Below the pieces are notes generated by a model. It worked only from the letters and a program-made list of their open reading frames with translations. It searched no databases and had not been told where the DNA came from. 64,000 nucleotides of DNA from the NCBI RefSeq assembly GCF_016862895.1, contig NZ_BONV01000012.1, positions 1 to 64,000 of the forward strand, in the 5' to 3' direction. Shown piece by piece: positions 35,001-43,737 of this stretch. A program made the position numbers and the translations under genes. The stretch's first letter is position 1. Each line of letters begins with the position of its first letter. Source of the stretch: Planotetraspora kaengkrachanensis (GTDB lineage: Bacteria; Actinomycetota; Actinomycetes; Streptosporangiales; Streptosporangiaceae).

Positions 35001-35219
35001 GGCCTCGTCGAAGGGCCGTCCGTCATGCTGGACGACGAGTTGGTGCCTGTCGAGAACGAATGTCACCTGGGTTGCGTGGGCGTCTTCGGCGTTTTGCAGC
35101 AGTTCGAAGATGAAGTGCGTTCGATCGGCGTAAAGGCGTTGCAGGAAGTCCAGATGGCGGGTGCCTTCACCGTATTCACGAATGTTGTCCCGGCGGATGC
35201 GCTCATAATTACTAGTCAT
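32094..35219 (-). CDS. GHKL (sacsin/MORC-like) ATPase with C-terminal degenerate HNH/zinc module
   Basis: The 1041-residue protein opens with a GHKL ATPase: N box FIFELLQNAEDA (about 37-48), DGRPFDEADVRGI (66-78) and GKFGIGFKSVY (about 93-103), as in sacsin, Hsp90 and MORC. A long helical middle follows. Near 930-978 lies an HNH-like unit, HCQICDATF to LCPTCTAKFQHG, whose four Cys are kept. The His residues expected for cutting (EAHHI- and CPNCH-type positions) are replaced, so it may be only structural. The gene overlaps the SNF2 stop by eight bases. GHKL ATPases with SNF2 partners were noted in restriction-like loci by Iyer, Abhiman and Aravind; the partner nuclease here could be the divergent gene at 38.7 kb. 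Confidence 0.82.
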   Translation of the reverse strand: MTSNYERIRRDNIREYGEGTRHLDFLQRLYADRTHFIFELLQNAEDAHATQVTFVLDRHQLVVQHDGRPFDEADVRGICGVSASTKDDELTAIGKFGIGFKSVYAYTTLPEVHSGEENFRIRHYVRPEPAAWHGDPLDGQTLFLFPFDRDDLTSELAYAEIADGLLELDPITLLFLQHVRDVIFESESGTVHLTRICSDTDPTNVELVRRTGGEVMLHQHWWKFGRSLDHIGYLNKRVEIAFKRASLEPDAPVERLPRSPLVAYFPTDKETRLGFLLQAPLRTTPARDNVPENDPDNVALVDQATRLLLDTLELLRDSGRLGLDVFEALPIDAEAFRWSPLLRPLFEGVRLALRTRALLPTAGGVGHVAASEIRLARGGGIRELLSPTQLGELAGVTGPLHWQPAQLTRERTRLLWDYLRQEVGVEEITPEWVVGHLKADFLHEADEAWLIRLYAFLEQSPALWRAARYDSRGPARTVPLIRLEDGSQVIPFDANGKANAYLPGPVPSDYPTVRRTIATHRQARSFLTGLGLQEPDIVDEVIDRILPRYQANSSVAKADQHRRDLVVISRAMRDASGQRRASLVDRLRSTAFLFARTADHSTAGIRTPAECYWPDDELEYYFYPSQDAWFLAPEYEEYRRVLTELGVADRVRVEARAANFSGHVVLRAWHGDHSRGLNSFDPELHIPGLDAALANPDRRRSAYVWNLLLAPRTDQLRGTVEFASRQDYTNSRRREQDTEPYRLASSRAWLPRLDGGYAIPRELAPDDLPLDFVRHNGLADTLGMITPLLQQASTQLGIRVDILRYLAENPDALAAVSREAEKALRSATAPPSQSVEITISPFDFTSKLQDAFARPAGSNHLSDDGGGDRFHDNGHVSAPAMRRERTAATIEQARTAEPSPQDRFRFLPRKVWDGRNPIIRQFLVEQYAGHCQICDATFLKRDGEPYFEVVYLVSHTSAAWIDRPGNVLSLCPTCTAKFQHGEVQASDILGQIQSWRTRTEAGETAALRLTLCSEPHTINYTEKHLLDLQTMVTQTAQSDLT

Positions 35220-38200
35220 GGGTCACCGTCAGAACTCCTTGGGCGGTCCGGTGACTGACAATGTCGGCACCCCGGCGTTCCTCTAGTGCGCGCCGCTGCT
35301 GCTGGTAGTGGGCTTTGGCACGTTCGCGCTCAGAGGCACGCATGCGTGCGATGCGAGGTTCGACCGCTACGGCGAGCTGCTCCGCGAGGCGTTGAGCAAC
35401 CCGGTCATGATGGGCTTCGAGGCTAGCTAGACGACGAGCTACGAGCACGTCGCTGATCTCGGTCGCAACCGCGACGGCCGCTCGCCTCCGTTGTTCGGCA
35501 TGGGCGTCCAGCACGTATCGGGCTTTCTCGACGGAATCTGTGGCCGTGGTGATATCCGCCGTGCCCGCCTCTGCGAGCAAAGCCAAGAGCCTCCGCTCGA
35601 TGGTCGGCGCGGGTTCGAATGTGGACAAGTCGACTGCAAATCCGACGGCGCGGAACTCCGGCCTGGCGGCGATGGTCTCCCAGGTGTCAACAGCGAAGAG
35701 ATAGTTGCCTTCAGGGACACCCTCGTCACTGATATGCAGGCGAGCAGACAGTTGGTGTCCATCGGGCGGCGCAAGTGCGTTTACGGCGAGGCGGACCAGT
35801 GGGTGGGTTGGGGTCAGGAAGGCAAGAGAACGGTCAGCGGTAGCGGCGTCGACAGAGAAGGTGATCGCGAACCCAGGTTCGTTACTAGACAGCCACCGTC
35901 GCAGCTGTTGGCCTGGCCGGGTGGCTGCCAGGGCCGCTTGCGCATCGAGCATCGCGGTAAGTGCAGTGCGCGCCGACCGAGATAGCCGCATGCGCAGTGC
36001 CCCACCCGGTGAGCTCTCGATCGTCCCCGACAACGAAGGGGCTGCTAGGAACTCGCGAAGTAGTTCCTCCAACTGCTGCTCGGTGACCGCGCGACCCTCC
36101 TCAACAAGCGCGTCGAGGTCGCGGGTCAAGCTCTCGTCCAGGCCGAGCAAATCTGCGCTCGCCTCTCCGAGACTGCGAGTCTCCTCGGCCAGCCGCACGG
36201 CATTATCGGCCAATTGGCGCGCACGTTCGTCGACCTGAGCCCCGGTCAAGTCGGTGCTGGTGACTAAGTCATTGAGGTCCTGCACGATCTCACCGAGAAC
36301 GCCTTCGAGGTCGCCCAGCGTGTCGCTAAACAGGCCGAGGCGTTCCCAACACCGGTGGAAAACACGCTCCTCCACCGTGCCCGGCGTGACGAAGTTGAAC
36401 ACGAGAACCTTGGGGCTGCGTTGGCCGAACCGGTCAATACGGCCTATGCGCTGTTCGACCCGCATAGGGTTCCACGGGATGTCGTAGTTCACCAGGCGAT
36501 CGCAGAACTCATAGTCGAGACCCTCGCAGCCGACCTCGCTGGACAGCAGGACATCCAGCGCCTCGGGTAGGCTGCGTTCGGCCCGGAACCGGTCCCGCAA
36601 ATGTTGCCGGTCGAGCTCGTCAGTGCGTCCGGTGACAATTCCGACACGTACACCGGCCGCCGCTAGCCGCTCGGCGAGATAGTCCAGCGTGTGCAAGAAG
36701 TAGGAGAAAAGCAGGATCTTGCCGGAGCCGGGTGCCGCCTGTGCGTCACGGACGAGCTGCACTAGCTGCTCGAGCTTCGGATCGTCGGGCGGTAATGCGC
36801 GCGCCAGGTCGCGAAGGTCCGAATCAACGGGAAGTGCGGATGTGCCCCTCATCGGCTCGTCCCCCTCCGACTCCGGTGCATCGGTTAGGCCGGCGGTTGA
36901 GAAGGTGTCCGACATGGCGATCCTGCTGGCAAGCGCGGGCAGGCAACTCGCTGCCTGCCGTTCAAGCGTTACCAGGATCAGGGCGACGATCGTCGGATCG
37001 TAGCGGCGGAGGAGTTCGTCTCGCCTCGCTTGGAGGAGTCGATCGTAGAACTCCTGCTGCGCGGGGGTGAAGCCCACTGCGATTGTATGTGGCTCTCGGA
37101 GGGTGAACGGGCCGATGTCGCGTCGCCGGGTACGGTTGACCAGCGGTGCCAGGGTATTCAGCTCTTCGATGTCGGTGACGCAGCGGACCCGGTCCTCTGC
37201 AGTAAGCGATTCCCCGCCGAGTCGTCGCAGCGTGGCCTGGTATCGCGGGTCGATCGCGATGGTCCTGCGCCCCCAGGGGGTCGCGGCTGCCCGTGCCAGT
37301 TGTGCTATGGCAATGTCGGGGGCTTGGTTTGACGCCTCGCGCAGTGCCCGTACAGCGGCGGTTAGGTACCGGTTCGGTTCCAGCATGTCGACCAGCGCTT
37401 GCGGCTCCGGGAACAGATCCGGTCGCAGCAGCTGCAAGAGCGTAAAAAGGTCTTGCGAACTGGTCTGGATCGGCGTCGCCGACAGCAGCACCATCGCCGT
37501 GCTGATCTCGCTGAGATACTTCGCCACCTGATGCGCGTTGGTGCCGGGTGTACGGGCGTGATGGGCTTCGTCGGCGATGACGAGATCAAAATGCGGAGGG
37601 GGATCAAGCTCGAACAGCCCGACTGTGTTCCTTCGCCCTTCGTGCTCGCCCTGGAGGTAAGGATCCAGACGCAGCAATTCATAATGGACAATTGACCGCC
37701 GGTACTCGTGCGGCCATCGGCCCTCCAGATGAGCCTCGTTCAAGCAGTACCGCAACGCGCTCGCGTCGAGGATGCGGAAGTCTTCGTCGAAACGGCGCAT
37801 CTCCTCGCGCCACTTCACGGTCAGCGCCTTCGGGCAGACGATCAAAACGGTGTCGAGCGGCTGCCGGGCTGCCAGCTCCTTCATGATGAGCCCGGCTTCG
37901 ATCGTCTTACCTACGCCCACATTGTCGGCGATTAGCAGCCGTGGTTCGTCGGCGCGGGCCAGCCGCAACAAGGGCCGAAACTGAAAGGGAACAAACCGGA
38001 TTCTGGCTGCTCGTAGGGCGTAAATGTGGTCCGTGAGCGGGTGGCGCAGCCTTGCAGCAGTCAACTGTGCCCGGAACTCATCTGGCCTCAACCTGTCGGC
38101 ACCGTCACCGCCAGTGGCCTCGGCCGCGGTGACGAGTTGGTCCTCGGCGTAGTCCCGGCTGGCGCCAGGGCCGTGGAACACCCGGTAGCGGGCACGGCCG

Positions 38201-38292
38201 TCTACAGCGGGCAGGACGGCGATAACGGGGCCCATCCTCGCCGGGTCCACGCGCAGCATCACCAGCTGGCCAACCTCGAAGCCCACGCACAT
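35212..38292 (-). CDS. HepA-type SNF2 helicase
   Basis: This 1026-residue helicase resembles RapA/HepA enzymes. Motif I lies near residue 126 (DNVGVGKTIEAGL), DEAH near 240 (LVIADEAHHART), motif III as LLSATPIQ, motif V as SSEVGCEGLDYEFC, and motif VI near 619 (QRIGRIDRFGQ). The C-terminal 300 residues are coiled-coil rich (the HQRRR and QQQRRALEERR regions). A small beta-rich N-terminal domain (VGQLVMLRVDPARMG) may bind nucleic acid. It overlaps the GHKL ATPase gene, so the two proteins are made together and likely form one machine. Confidence 0.9.
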   Translation of the reverse strand: MCVGFEVGQLVMLRVDPARMGPVIAVLPAVDGRARYRVFHGPGASRDYAEDQLVTAAEATGGDGADRLRPDEFRAQLTAARLRHPLTDHIYALRAARIRFVPFQFRPLLRLARADEPRLLIADNVGVGKTIEAGLIMKELAARQPLDTVLIVCPKALTVKWREEMRRFDEDFRILDASALRYCLNEAHLEGRWPHEYRRSIVHYELLRLDPYLQGEHEGRRNTVGLFELDPPPHFDLVIADEAHHARTPGTNAHQVAKYLSEISTAMVLLSATPIQTSSQDLFTLLQLLRPDLFPEPQALVDMLEPNRYLTAAVRALREASNQAPDIAIAQLARAAATPWGRRTIAIDPRYQATLRRLGGESLTAEDRVRCVTDIEELNTLAPLVNRTRRRDIGPFTLREPHTIAVGFTPAQQEFYDRLLQARRDELLRRYDPTIVALILVTLERQAASCLPALASRIAMSDTFSTAGLTDAPESEGDEPMRGTSALPVDSDLRDLARALPPDDPKLEQLVQLVRDAQAAPGSGKILLFSYFLHTLDYLAERLAAAGVRVGIVTGRTDELDRQHLRDRFRAERSLPEALDVLLSSEVGCEGLDYEFCDRLVNYDIPWNPMRVEQRIGRIDRFGQRSPKVLVFNFVTPGTVEERVFHRCWERLGLFSDTLGDLEGVLGEIVQDLNDLVTSTDLTGAQVDERARQLADNAVRLAEETRSLGEASADLLGLDESLTRDLDALVEEGRAVTEQQLEELLREFLAAPSLSGTIESSPGGALRMRLSRSARTALTAMLDAQAALAATRPGQQLRRWLSSNEPGFAITFSVDAATADRSLAFLTPTHPLVRLAVNALAPPDGHQLSARLHISDEGVPEGNYLFAVDTWETIAARPEFRAVGFAVDLSTFEPAPTIERRLLALLAEAGTADITTATDSVEKARYVLDAHAEQRRRAAVAVATEISDVLVARRLASLEAHHDRVAQRLAEQLAVAVEPRIARMRASERERAKAHYQQQRRALEERRGADIVSHRTAQGVLTVTHD

Positions 38293-38688
38293 CCCCTAGC
38301 TATGTCGGCCGACACCGCACCCGCGGCAATCCCTCGCGCGAGCTTAATACGCGTGATGGCACGATTTACTTGGATTCCGCCGAAGGATGCGCACCACTTC
38401 GGCCGACTATAAAGGAGTCGCTTTTTGCGGGAGACCGCTGCGTTGTGGCGAGAGCCTTGAGGGACTTGATGTCCAGCTCAGAGCCCGCTTCCTCAACTTG
38501 GGGGTCTGTCAGAGGCGGACATCGAAATACGAACAGACACAATTTGGGGAGCTTCGAGGTTAGGTCCAAGCGGGGGGTTCCTTCATCTGCCAGTCGCGGG
38601 TCAGTATCAATCTCGCTCTCCGCGTGGACGGTGACCGCCACCGAGTGAAACTCTGGCGGCCATCGGAAGTTTGCGGGAGCAGGAACCC
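38293..38688. promoter_or_regulatory. divergent intergenic region
   Basis: The region separates the minus-strand SNF2/GHKL pair from the plus-strand nuclease gene and should hold both promoters. A minus-strand frame at 38366-38641 could encode about 91 residues from a GTG. It lacks a good ribosome site or a family match, so I do not call it as a gene. Confidence 0.4.
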
Positions 38689-39768
38689 ATGACGGGAATC
38701 TGGCAAGACACCGCGGACGGGCTGGTCCCGCTGCGCACACAGCCCTTCCTCCGCGAGAAGGATCTTCACGACAGCATCGAGCGGGCTCCCGCCATGCTGC
38801 CGCTGCGCGGGCAGCCGAGGCTAGTGGTCTTGGGGCGGGAGGTCCCTCTCGGCACTGGGTACGCTGATTTGGTTGCAATGGACGCCGACACCGGTCAGCC
38901 TGTGATCATTGAGGTGAAGCTCGCGGCCAACTCCGACCGAAGGTCGGTCTTCACCCAGGTTCTCGGCTATGCGTCGCACCTCTTCCGGATGCCACTTGAG
39001 GCGTTCGAGGAACTCGTGCGCCCTTACCTGGCAAGGCGTGCGAGCGCATCGATAGGCGAGGCGGTCGTCGCAGAGATCGCCGATGGCTCGGTTGATCTGG
39101 AAGTTTTCCGAGACAGCATGACTGCGGCTCTTGAGGAGGGCCAGATTCGATGCGTGGTTGTACTCGATACCGCCTCGCCCGATCTGATCGACCTCGCAGG
39201 ATATCTGCAGGCTGTTACCAACGAGCGACTCGACATCGACCTGGTGACCGTGTCGGCATACCGGGTGGGGGATGGCCAGGTTCTGGTGCCCCAGTTGGTT
39301 GAGCCTGAGCGAATATCCGCGCGCCCCCTCGTCCAACCGCCGAGCTCCGGTAGGGATGCCAAGCCGATAGCGGGATCAGCCCTGTTCACCGGCAGTATCG
39401 ACAGTGCGGATCCAGCCCATCGCGAACAGCTTCGGCGCCTATGTTCGTGGGCGCGCCAATTGGAGAGCGCAGGGCTAGCGACGTTGTACACCACCGTGGG
39501 CAAGGGACGTTGGGTGCTGAACCTCCGGCTTCCAGGCCAGGATCGAGGAATGGTCACTATATGGAATGACCGCGGAGCTTTCCTCAGCCCACAGAGGTCG
39601 GTCGTAGAGGCAGAGGCGCCCCAAACGCTGGTCCGCCTGGACGAACGGTTTCCGAACGAGGTCCGCCGGAACAACTACCTGACCAACCCGGTGAACCAGG
39701 AGATCCTCGAACTGTTCAGGGACGCCTACGCCGAGGCCGTCCTTCGTAGCTCCCGCTCTACGGAGTGA
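38689..39768 (+). CDS. PD-(D/E)xK nuclease-like protein (RecB/NucS type)
   Basis: The ATG at 38689 (MTGIWQD) follows GGAGCAGGAA; a TTG 18 bases earlier is the longest frame. In the roughly 359-residue product residues 45-80 contain LGTGYADLVAMD then VIIEVKLAAN, the Asp and Glu-x-Lys of a PD-(D/E)xK core. The remaining 250 residues hold helical and beta regions without a name. It is divergent from the HepA-type helicase and GHKL ATPase. Shared control of the three genes is inferred from position. Confidence 0.75.
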   Translation: MTGIWQDTADGLVPLRTQPFLREKDLHDSIERAPAMLPLRGQPRLVVLGREVPLGTGYADLVAMDADTGQPVIIEVKLAANSDRRSVFTQVLGYASHLFRMPLEAFEELVRPYLARRASASIGEAVVAEIADGSVDLEVFRDSMTAALEEGQIRCVVVLDTASPDLIDLAGYLQAVTNERLDIDLVTVSAYRVGDGQVLVPQLVEPERISARPLVQPPSSGRDAKPIAGSALFTGSIDSADPAHREQLRRLCSWARQLESAGLATLYTTVGKGRWVLNLRLPGQDRGMVTIWNDRGAFLSPQRSVVEAEAPQTLVRLDERFPNEVRRNNYLTNPVNQEILELFRDAYAEAVLRSSRSTE

Positions 39769-40250
39769 GCGCACGATCAGTTGAGACCCAGTCGACCACC
39801 GCGTCCAGGTCGAGGTCCCTAAGCGTTTACGTGAGCAGGCGGGCCGGCACGACGTCTGAACCGTACGTACACCTTTCTTCGCATCCGGCACGCCATCCAT
39901 GCCGATGGATCAGTGCGAGCTCGACCCACCAACTCCCCATGCATTGGGGACCTTCGCGCCCCGGTATCCGTGCCGGTGGTCGATAGCCATCGTGGGCGGA
40001 ACATCAAGCTTGTCGTCTCGTGCCTGCCATCCCGGCAGCGATAGCCCACGGTTTCTCAATCCGTCCGGCAGGACCGCAGAGACGGGGGCCAACGCTGTGG
40101 CCGAGTTGTTCGTTGCCACGGCTTCCCGCTCGTTCCAGGTTGTGACCCACCCTGGTGAGCATCGGGAGCATCATCATCAAGTACAAGACCTATAGGTGTG
40201 AGAGCCAGGACGCAAAGAGGCGTAGATCACTAGGACCGCAGGCTGGCTGA
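39769..40250. other. intergenic stretch without a supported gene
   Basis: About 480 bases follow the nuclease gene. Frames on both strands are short or have stop-rich composition. I see no RNA gene and no clean terminator hairpin. Decayed transposon sequence begins at its right end. Confidence 0.4.
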
Positions 40251-40620
40251 AGGGTCAGCACGGGCACGGACTCCCAGGTTTTGCGGCTGAGCCTGGTCGA
40301 GCCAGAGCGCGACGTCGGCAGGGACTGAAGCGCCCCACGACGGGTGGGATCGGGATCGCCTCGACCAGGAGGCCTCAGCTGGAGGATGCCGTTGCGGTTG
40401 CCGCCGCTGAGGATGGACGGCCAGCGGGATGTCGTTGCAGTCGATGATCCCACGATTCCGCCTTGGCGCGGTCGAATGGTCTCGGACTTAGTTCTGGGCC
40501 GCCTTTGAGCGCCCGGATGTGGGGATGTCCGACCACCGCCTTGGACCATTCGGCGGCAGCACCAGGTGCAGCTTCTCCCACGCCGGCCTGATGCCACTCC
40601 CGAAGCCGCCGCTCAGCACG
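40250..40620 (-). pseudogene. IS5-family transposase relic
   Basis: Two minus-strand frames preserve pieces of an IS5-type transposase in the right order: WEKLHLVL, then HIRALKGG followed by a PFDRAKAES stretch, then LSGGNRNGILQL, against the usual SHIRALKGG, PVDRGRPGSKHH and LTGGNRND pattern. At least two frameshifts break it. Neither end of the element is recognisable. It is an old insertion. Confidence 0.6.
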
Positions 40621-40739
40621 TCAACCCTGAGCTGAAGTTTGATCATGGCCTATACGCTTCCTGAGCGTCCGCTATCCGACCAATCTCCATCTTCAGCGCG
40701 GCCGACGGCCACTCATCCCGTGATTGGATGGTTCGACAG

Positions 40740-41312
40740 TCATGCCTGCTCTCGGTGTGGGATCTTCCGTACTGGCCGGATGTTCGCCAGATAGCCCGGG
40801 ACGACCTCAGAGGGGATGGCGGCGACAGCAGCCAAATTCTGGCGCAGAAGGTCCGCGTCGGACTCGGTGATCTGCAGCAATGGCCGCCGAAGGCGGATCG
40901 GCCACGCGCCGGGCCGCTTGTCCGGGAAGGCGTCCAGCAGCGGCACGAGCGGTACAAGGTCAACGCCGGTCAGGTAGGGCGCAAGCGCCTCCAGGCTGAG
41001 CTGGCAGCCCCGTGTGAAGTCACGCCCCGCGATCGTGACGGGCTCGGCATACGCGACGACATCCGAGGTGACTTTGGCGATGCCGATCGCTCGCGTGCGG
41101 TCCCGCGTCGGGTTGTGCCAGCAGCCCCGGGTCGTGAGCACGAACAGGTCATCTCCAACCTTGAGCCGGTTAACCTCACTGCGGCTCGTCGGCGGGAAGG
41201 CCATCCGCGACTCACGCAGCACCCAGGCAACGGCCTCGCGTTCACCGAGGATCAACAGGTACGAGCTCACGATCGGCACCGTATCGAATATTGATCCTGC
41301 CATCCCTTCCAC
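40740..41312 (-). CDS. EVE/PUA-like domain protein, possible modified-base reader
   Basis: This 190-residue protein (GTG at 41312, or ATG at 41303) fits the EVE/PUA-like fold. It has SSYLLILGEREAVAWVL at the start, VGDDLFVLTTRGCWHNP near 50-66, AIGIAKVTSDV, and a GAWPIRLRRPLLQI strand towards the end. EVE domains bind modified bases and occur beside type IV restriction genes. Here it lies 91 bases after a GmrSD-like gene on the same strand. The assignment is by pattern and moderate in strength. Confidence 0.6.
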   Translation of the reverse strand: MEGMAGSIFDTVPIVSSYLLILGEREAVAWVLRESRMAFPPTSRSEVNRLKVGDDLFVLTTRGCWHNPTRDRTRAIGIAKVTSDVVAYAEPVTIAGRDFTRGCQLSLEALAPYLTGVDLVPLVPLLDAFPDKRPGAWPIRLRRPLLQITESDADLLRQNLAAVAAIPSEVVPGYLANIRPVRKIPHREQA

Positions 41313-41403
41313 GACGGCAAGGCAGCCCCGTGGGAGGCAACCTCACATCGAGTGCATGCTGCGTTATTGCGATCCCAGCCATGGATCTGGCCGAGCACGT
41401 CGA

Positions 41404-43662
41404 TCAACTGACGTATCCGAACTGGGCGAGCCGGTGCCGCGCAACGTCGATCTCCGCGGGCGTGAAGAGATCCGCGAACTCCGGCTGGACGACGAGCGCC
41501 TCCACCGTGAGGTCAAGCCGCCCGCGCTCCCACAACGCGGCGAATCCATCGGATACCGCCGGCGCGTGTAGAAGCTTGCGCGCGGTCGCAAGGCTGCCGT
41601 GCTCGGCGAGCATGCTCAGGAAGTACGTGGCGTGGTAGTTCGCCTCGCTACGGGATCGGTCGTAGATCTGCCGCATCGCCCCGTCCAATGCCGCGCCCAT
41701 CGATCCGGACGGGGTGGGAGCCGCGGCGTCAGCAACAGGCTCCTCCCCGGCGGCTGTTTCGTTGCGCCGCGCCGCGAACCCGAGCAGGGCGTCGACGGAG
41801 GTGAAGACCTCGTACCCGAGCTCCTCCAACCGCGGCAGGTCGGCCACATCGGGATCCAGCTCCAGCACCACCGGCTTGCCCTGCCCAAGTTGCAGGCCGT
41901 CAGACCAGAACGCCTCGGCGACTGCCAATGCCCGGCCGGTGACCGGATCGGCGATCTCACTGTCGAGCGAAGGCTCGGCGTAGCCCAGTCGCACCAACTG
42001 CTCGACCATGCCCTTGATCTGGGCGACACGGACGTCATCGGACTCGTCGGCCACGACGTTCACCGGCCGCAGCTCCTCTGCGGCAGCCGCTGAGGCGCCG
42101 TCACGAAGCTCGGTCAGAAAGGACTGAGCCGCCTGTGCGAGCAGCTCGCGACGGGCGGCGAGGAAGTCCAGATACCGATCGGGACGCCAGAGCTCAGGGT
42201 CGGTCGGGATCCACTGGGAGGCGAGCACCCCTGGATGTTTTTCCTCCGCTTCGGCGAAGTAGTCCTGCGGCGACCGCTTCCCGATGACGAGATTGGTGTC
42301 CTGGGTCAGGAAGCAGAAGTTGGCTAGGGCGTTGACTTTGGTCCTCTCGTATCCCGCCTGGTAAAGCAGGGCCTTCGGAAAGATGTGGTGGACCTGTAGA
42401 GAGGTCAACCTGCCTAGCATCTCGGCTCTGAGCTCCAAGCCGCTCCCGAGGTCGCGTGCACCGTTCACCCGGGTGAGCAGGTAGAGCAGGGGGTAGAACC
42501 GCGATCCACGCGTTGATCCCTCGAAATCGTGTGGCTGGATCTCCAGGTTGCCGCCGCGCCACCGCTCGAGAGAGGCGACCAACCCATCGATACCGGAACG
42601 TTCCGCGGTCTCGTAGTCCTGAGCGAGCGCAGTCTCGGTCGAGCCGGCGAAACGGCCCCACAACGCCGAATGCACGTACCAGAACAGGACACGATCACGA
42701 TGAGTTGCGTCGGTGAATCGGCCACCAGGGCTGAGGTGGAGAAGCCGGGAGATGACGGGGACGGCGTACCGGCCCATGAGCACCTGGTCGTGGTCGAGGC
42801 CGAGCCGTCCGGATGCCGCGTCAAGGAAGTTGCCGATGTAGCCCGCGGACTTTCCCAGCGCCGTCTCGAAGTCTCCGGCCGACACCGAGTCCAGTGCGGT
42901 GAAGACCGCGCGGCCGGTCGCCACCGCGGTGGAGTTACGCAGCAGCCAGTCGAGGGAGAAGTCCAGCCCGGCCTCGTGCCAGCGGTTCAGGTGGTCGCGC
43001 ATCACCTGCCGAGCGGGCGACCATTGGGCGCAGATTTTGGCGAGGGCGAGGTCACCCTTGGACAGCGCGGTGCCACCGGAGTTCACCCGGTTGAAGATGT
43101 CGACGACGACGTCGACGTCCTTGTCCGGTCCGGTGATCTTCTCTTCGTGAAATTCCCGGTTCTCCAGGTTCTTCAGCCTGTTCAAACGCTCCAGGTAGAG
43201 CGAGAACCTGTCGGAGAACTGGCTGAACTCCTTGATGAACGGCTCGAGTCCCTCGGTGAACAACCGGGTCACATCCACCCAGCGCACGTCGTCCCGCATC
43301 TTGGCGGGGCCGTAGAACTCGAACGTCTCATCCTCGACGTTGAACCGCAGCCCGGTGAAGGCCGACGCGTCGCCCTCGAAGAACGCGGGAGCCCTGCCGC
43401 GGATCACGCCGTACAGCGAGGTGATGCGCTGCTGCCCGTCGAGCAGCAGCAGGCGGACACCGCCGTCGGGAGTGCCGCCGCGCACCGACGCCATGTCGGG
43501 TTCGGTTTCCCAGAGCAGCAGGCCGCCCACCGGGTATCCCTTGTAGAGCGAACGCATCAGCCCGCGCACCTGATCGCGGTTCCAGACGTAACCGCGCTGG
43601 AACTCCGGCAGCAGCACCGTGCCGTTGTCGATCTGGTGGAGGAGCACCGAAAGAGTGGCCAT
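41404..43662 (-). CDS. fused GmrSD-type type IV restriction protein (DUF262 plus HNH)
   Basis: In the 752-residue product the N-terminal DUF262 domain shows LPEFQRGYVWNRDQV (about 18-32) and the LLDGQQRITSLYG motif near 73-85, the NTP-binding/hydrolysis part of GmrS. Near 420-470 is a DUF1524-type His module, LQVHHIFPKALL, with NALANFCFLT and the later Asn, as in GmrD. The C-terminal 250 residues are additional, with a VLELDPDVADL strand. GmrSD enzymes cut glucosylated hydroxymethylcytosine DNA. It is transcribed between the UvrD-like and EVE genes on the same strand. Confidence 0.85.
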   Translation of the reverse strand: MATLSVLLHQIDNGTVLLPEFQRGYVWNRDQVRGLMRSLYKGYPVGGLLLWETEPDMASVRGGTPDGGVRLLLLDGQQRITSLYGVIRGRAPAFFEGDASAFTGLRFNVEDETFEFYGPAKMRDDVRWVDVTRLFTEGLEPFIKEFSQFSDRFSLYLERLNRLKNLENREFHEEKITGPDKDVDVVVDIFNRVNSGGTALSKGDLALAKICAQWSPARQVMRDHLNRWHEAGLDFSLDWLLRNSTAVATGRAVFTALDSVSAGDFETALGKSAGYIGNFLDAASGRLGLDHDQVLMGRYAVPVISRLLHLSPGGRFTDATHRDRVLFWYVHSALWGRFAGSTETALAQDYETAERSGIDGLVASLERWRGGNLEIQPHDFEGSTRGSRFYPLLYLLTRVNGARDLGSGLELRAEMLGRLTSLQVHHIFPKALLYQAGYERTKVNALANFCFLTQDTNLVIGKRSPQDYFAEAEEKHPGVLASQWIPTDPELWRPDRYLDFLAARRELLAQAAQSFLTELRDGASAAAAEELRPVNVVADESDDVRVAQIKGMVEQLVRLGYAEPSLDSEIADPVTGRALAVAEAFWSDGLQLGQGKPVVLELDPDVADLPRLEELGYEVFTSVDALLGFAARRNETAAGEEPVADAAAPTPSGSMGAALDGAMRQIYDRSRSEANYHATYFLSMLAEHGSLATARKLLHAPAVSDGFAALWERGRLDLTVEALVVQPEFADLFTPAEIDVARHRLAQFGYVS

Positions 43663-43737
43663 CGTCCGCCTCTGGTTTGGGGATATCCGGTGATCAGGGG
43701 CACTACTGTACGACTCGCGCGTGCGGCCGTAAGGGGG

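Noticed and set aside
38366-38641. Possible 91-residue minus-strand gene in the divergent gap
   Set aside because: Reads like protein but has no ribosome site, no match, and sits where two promoters are needed.
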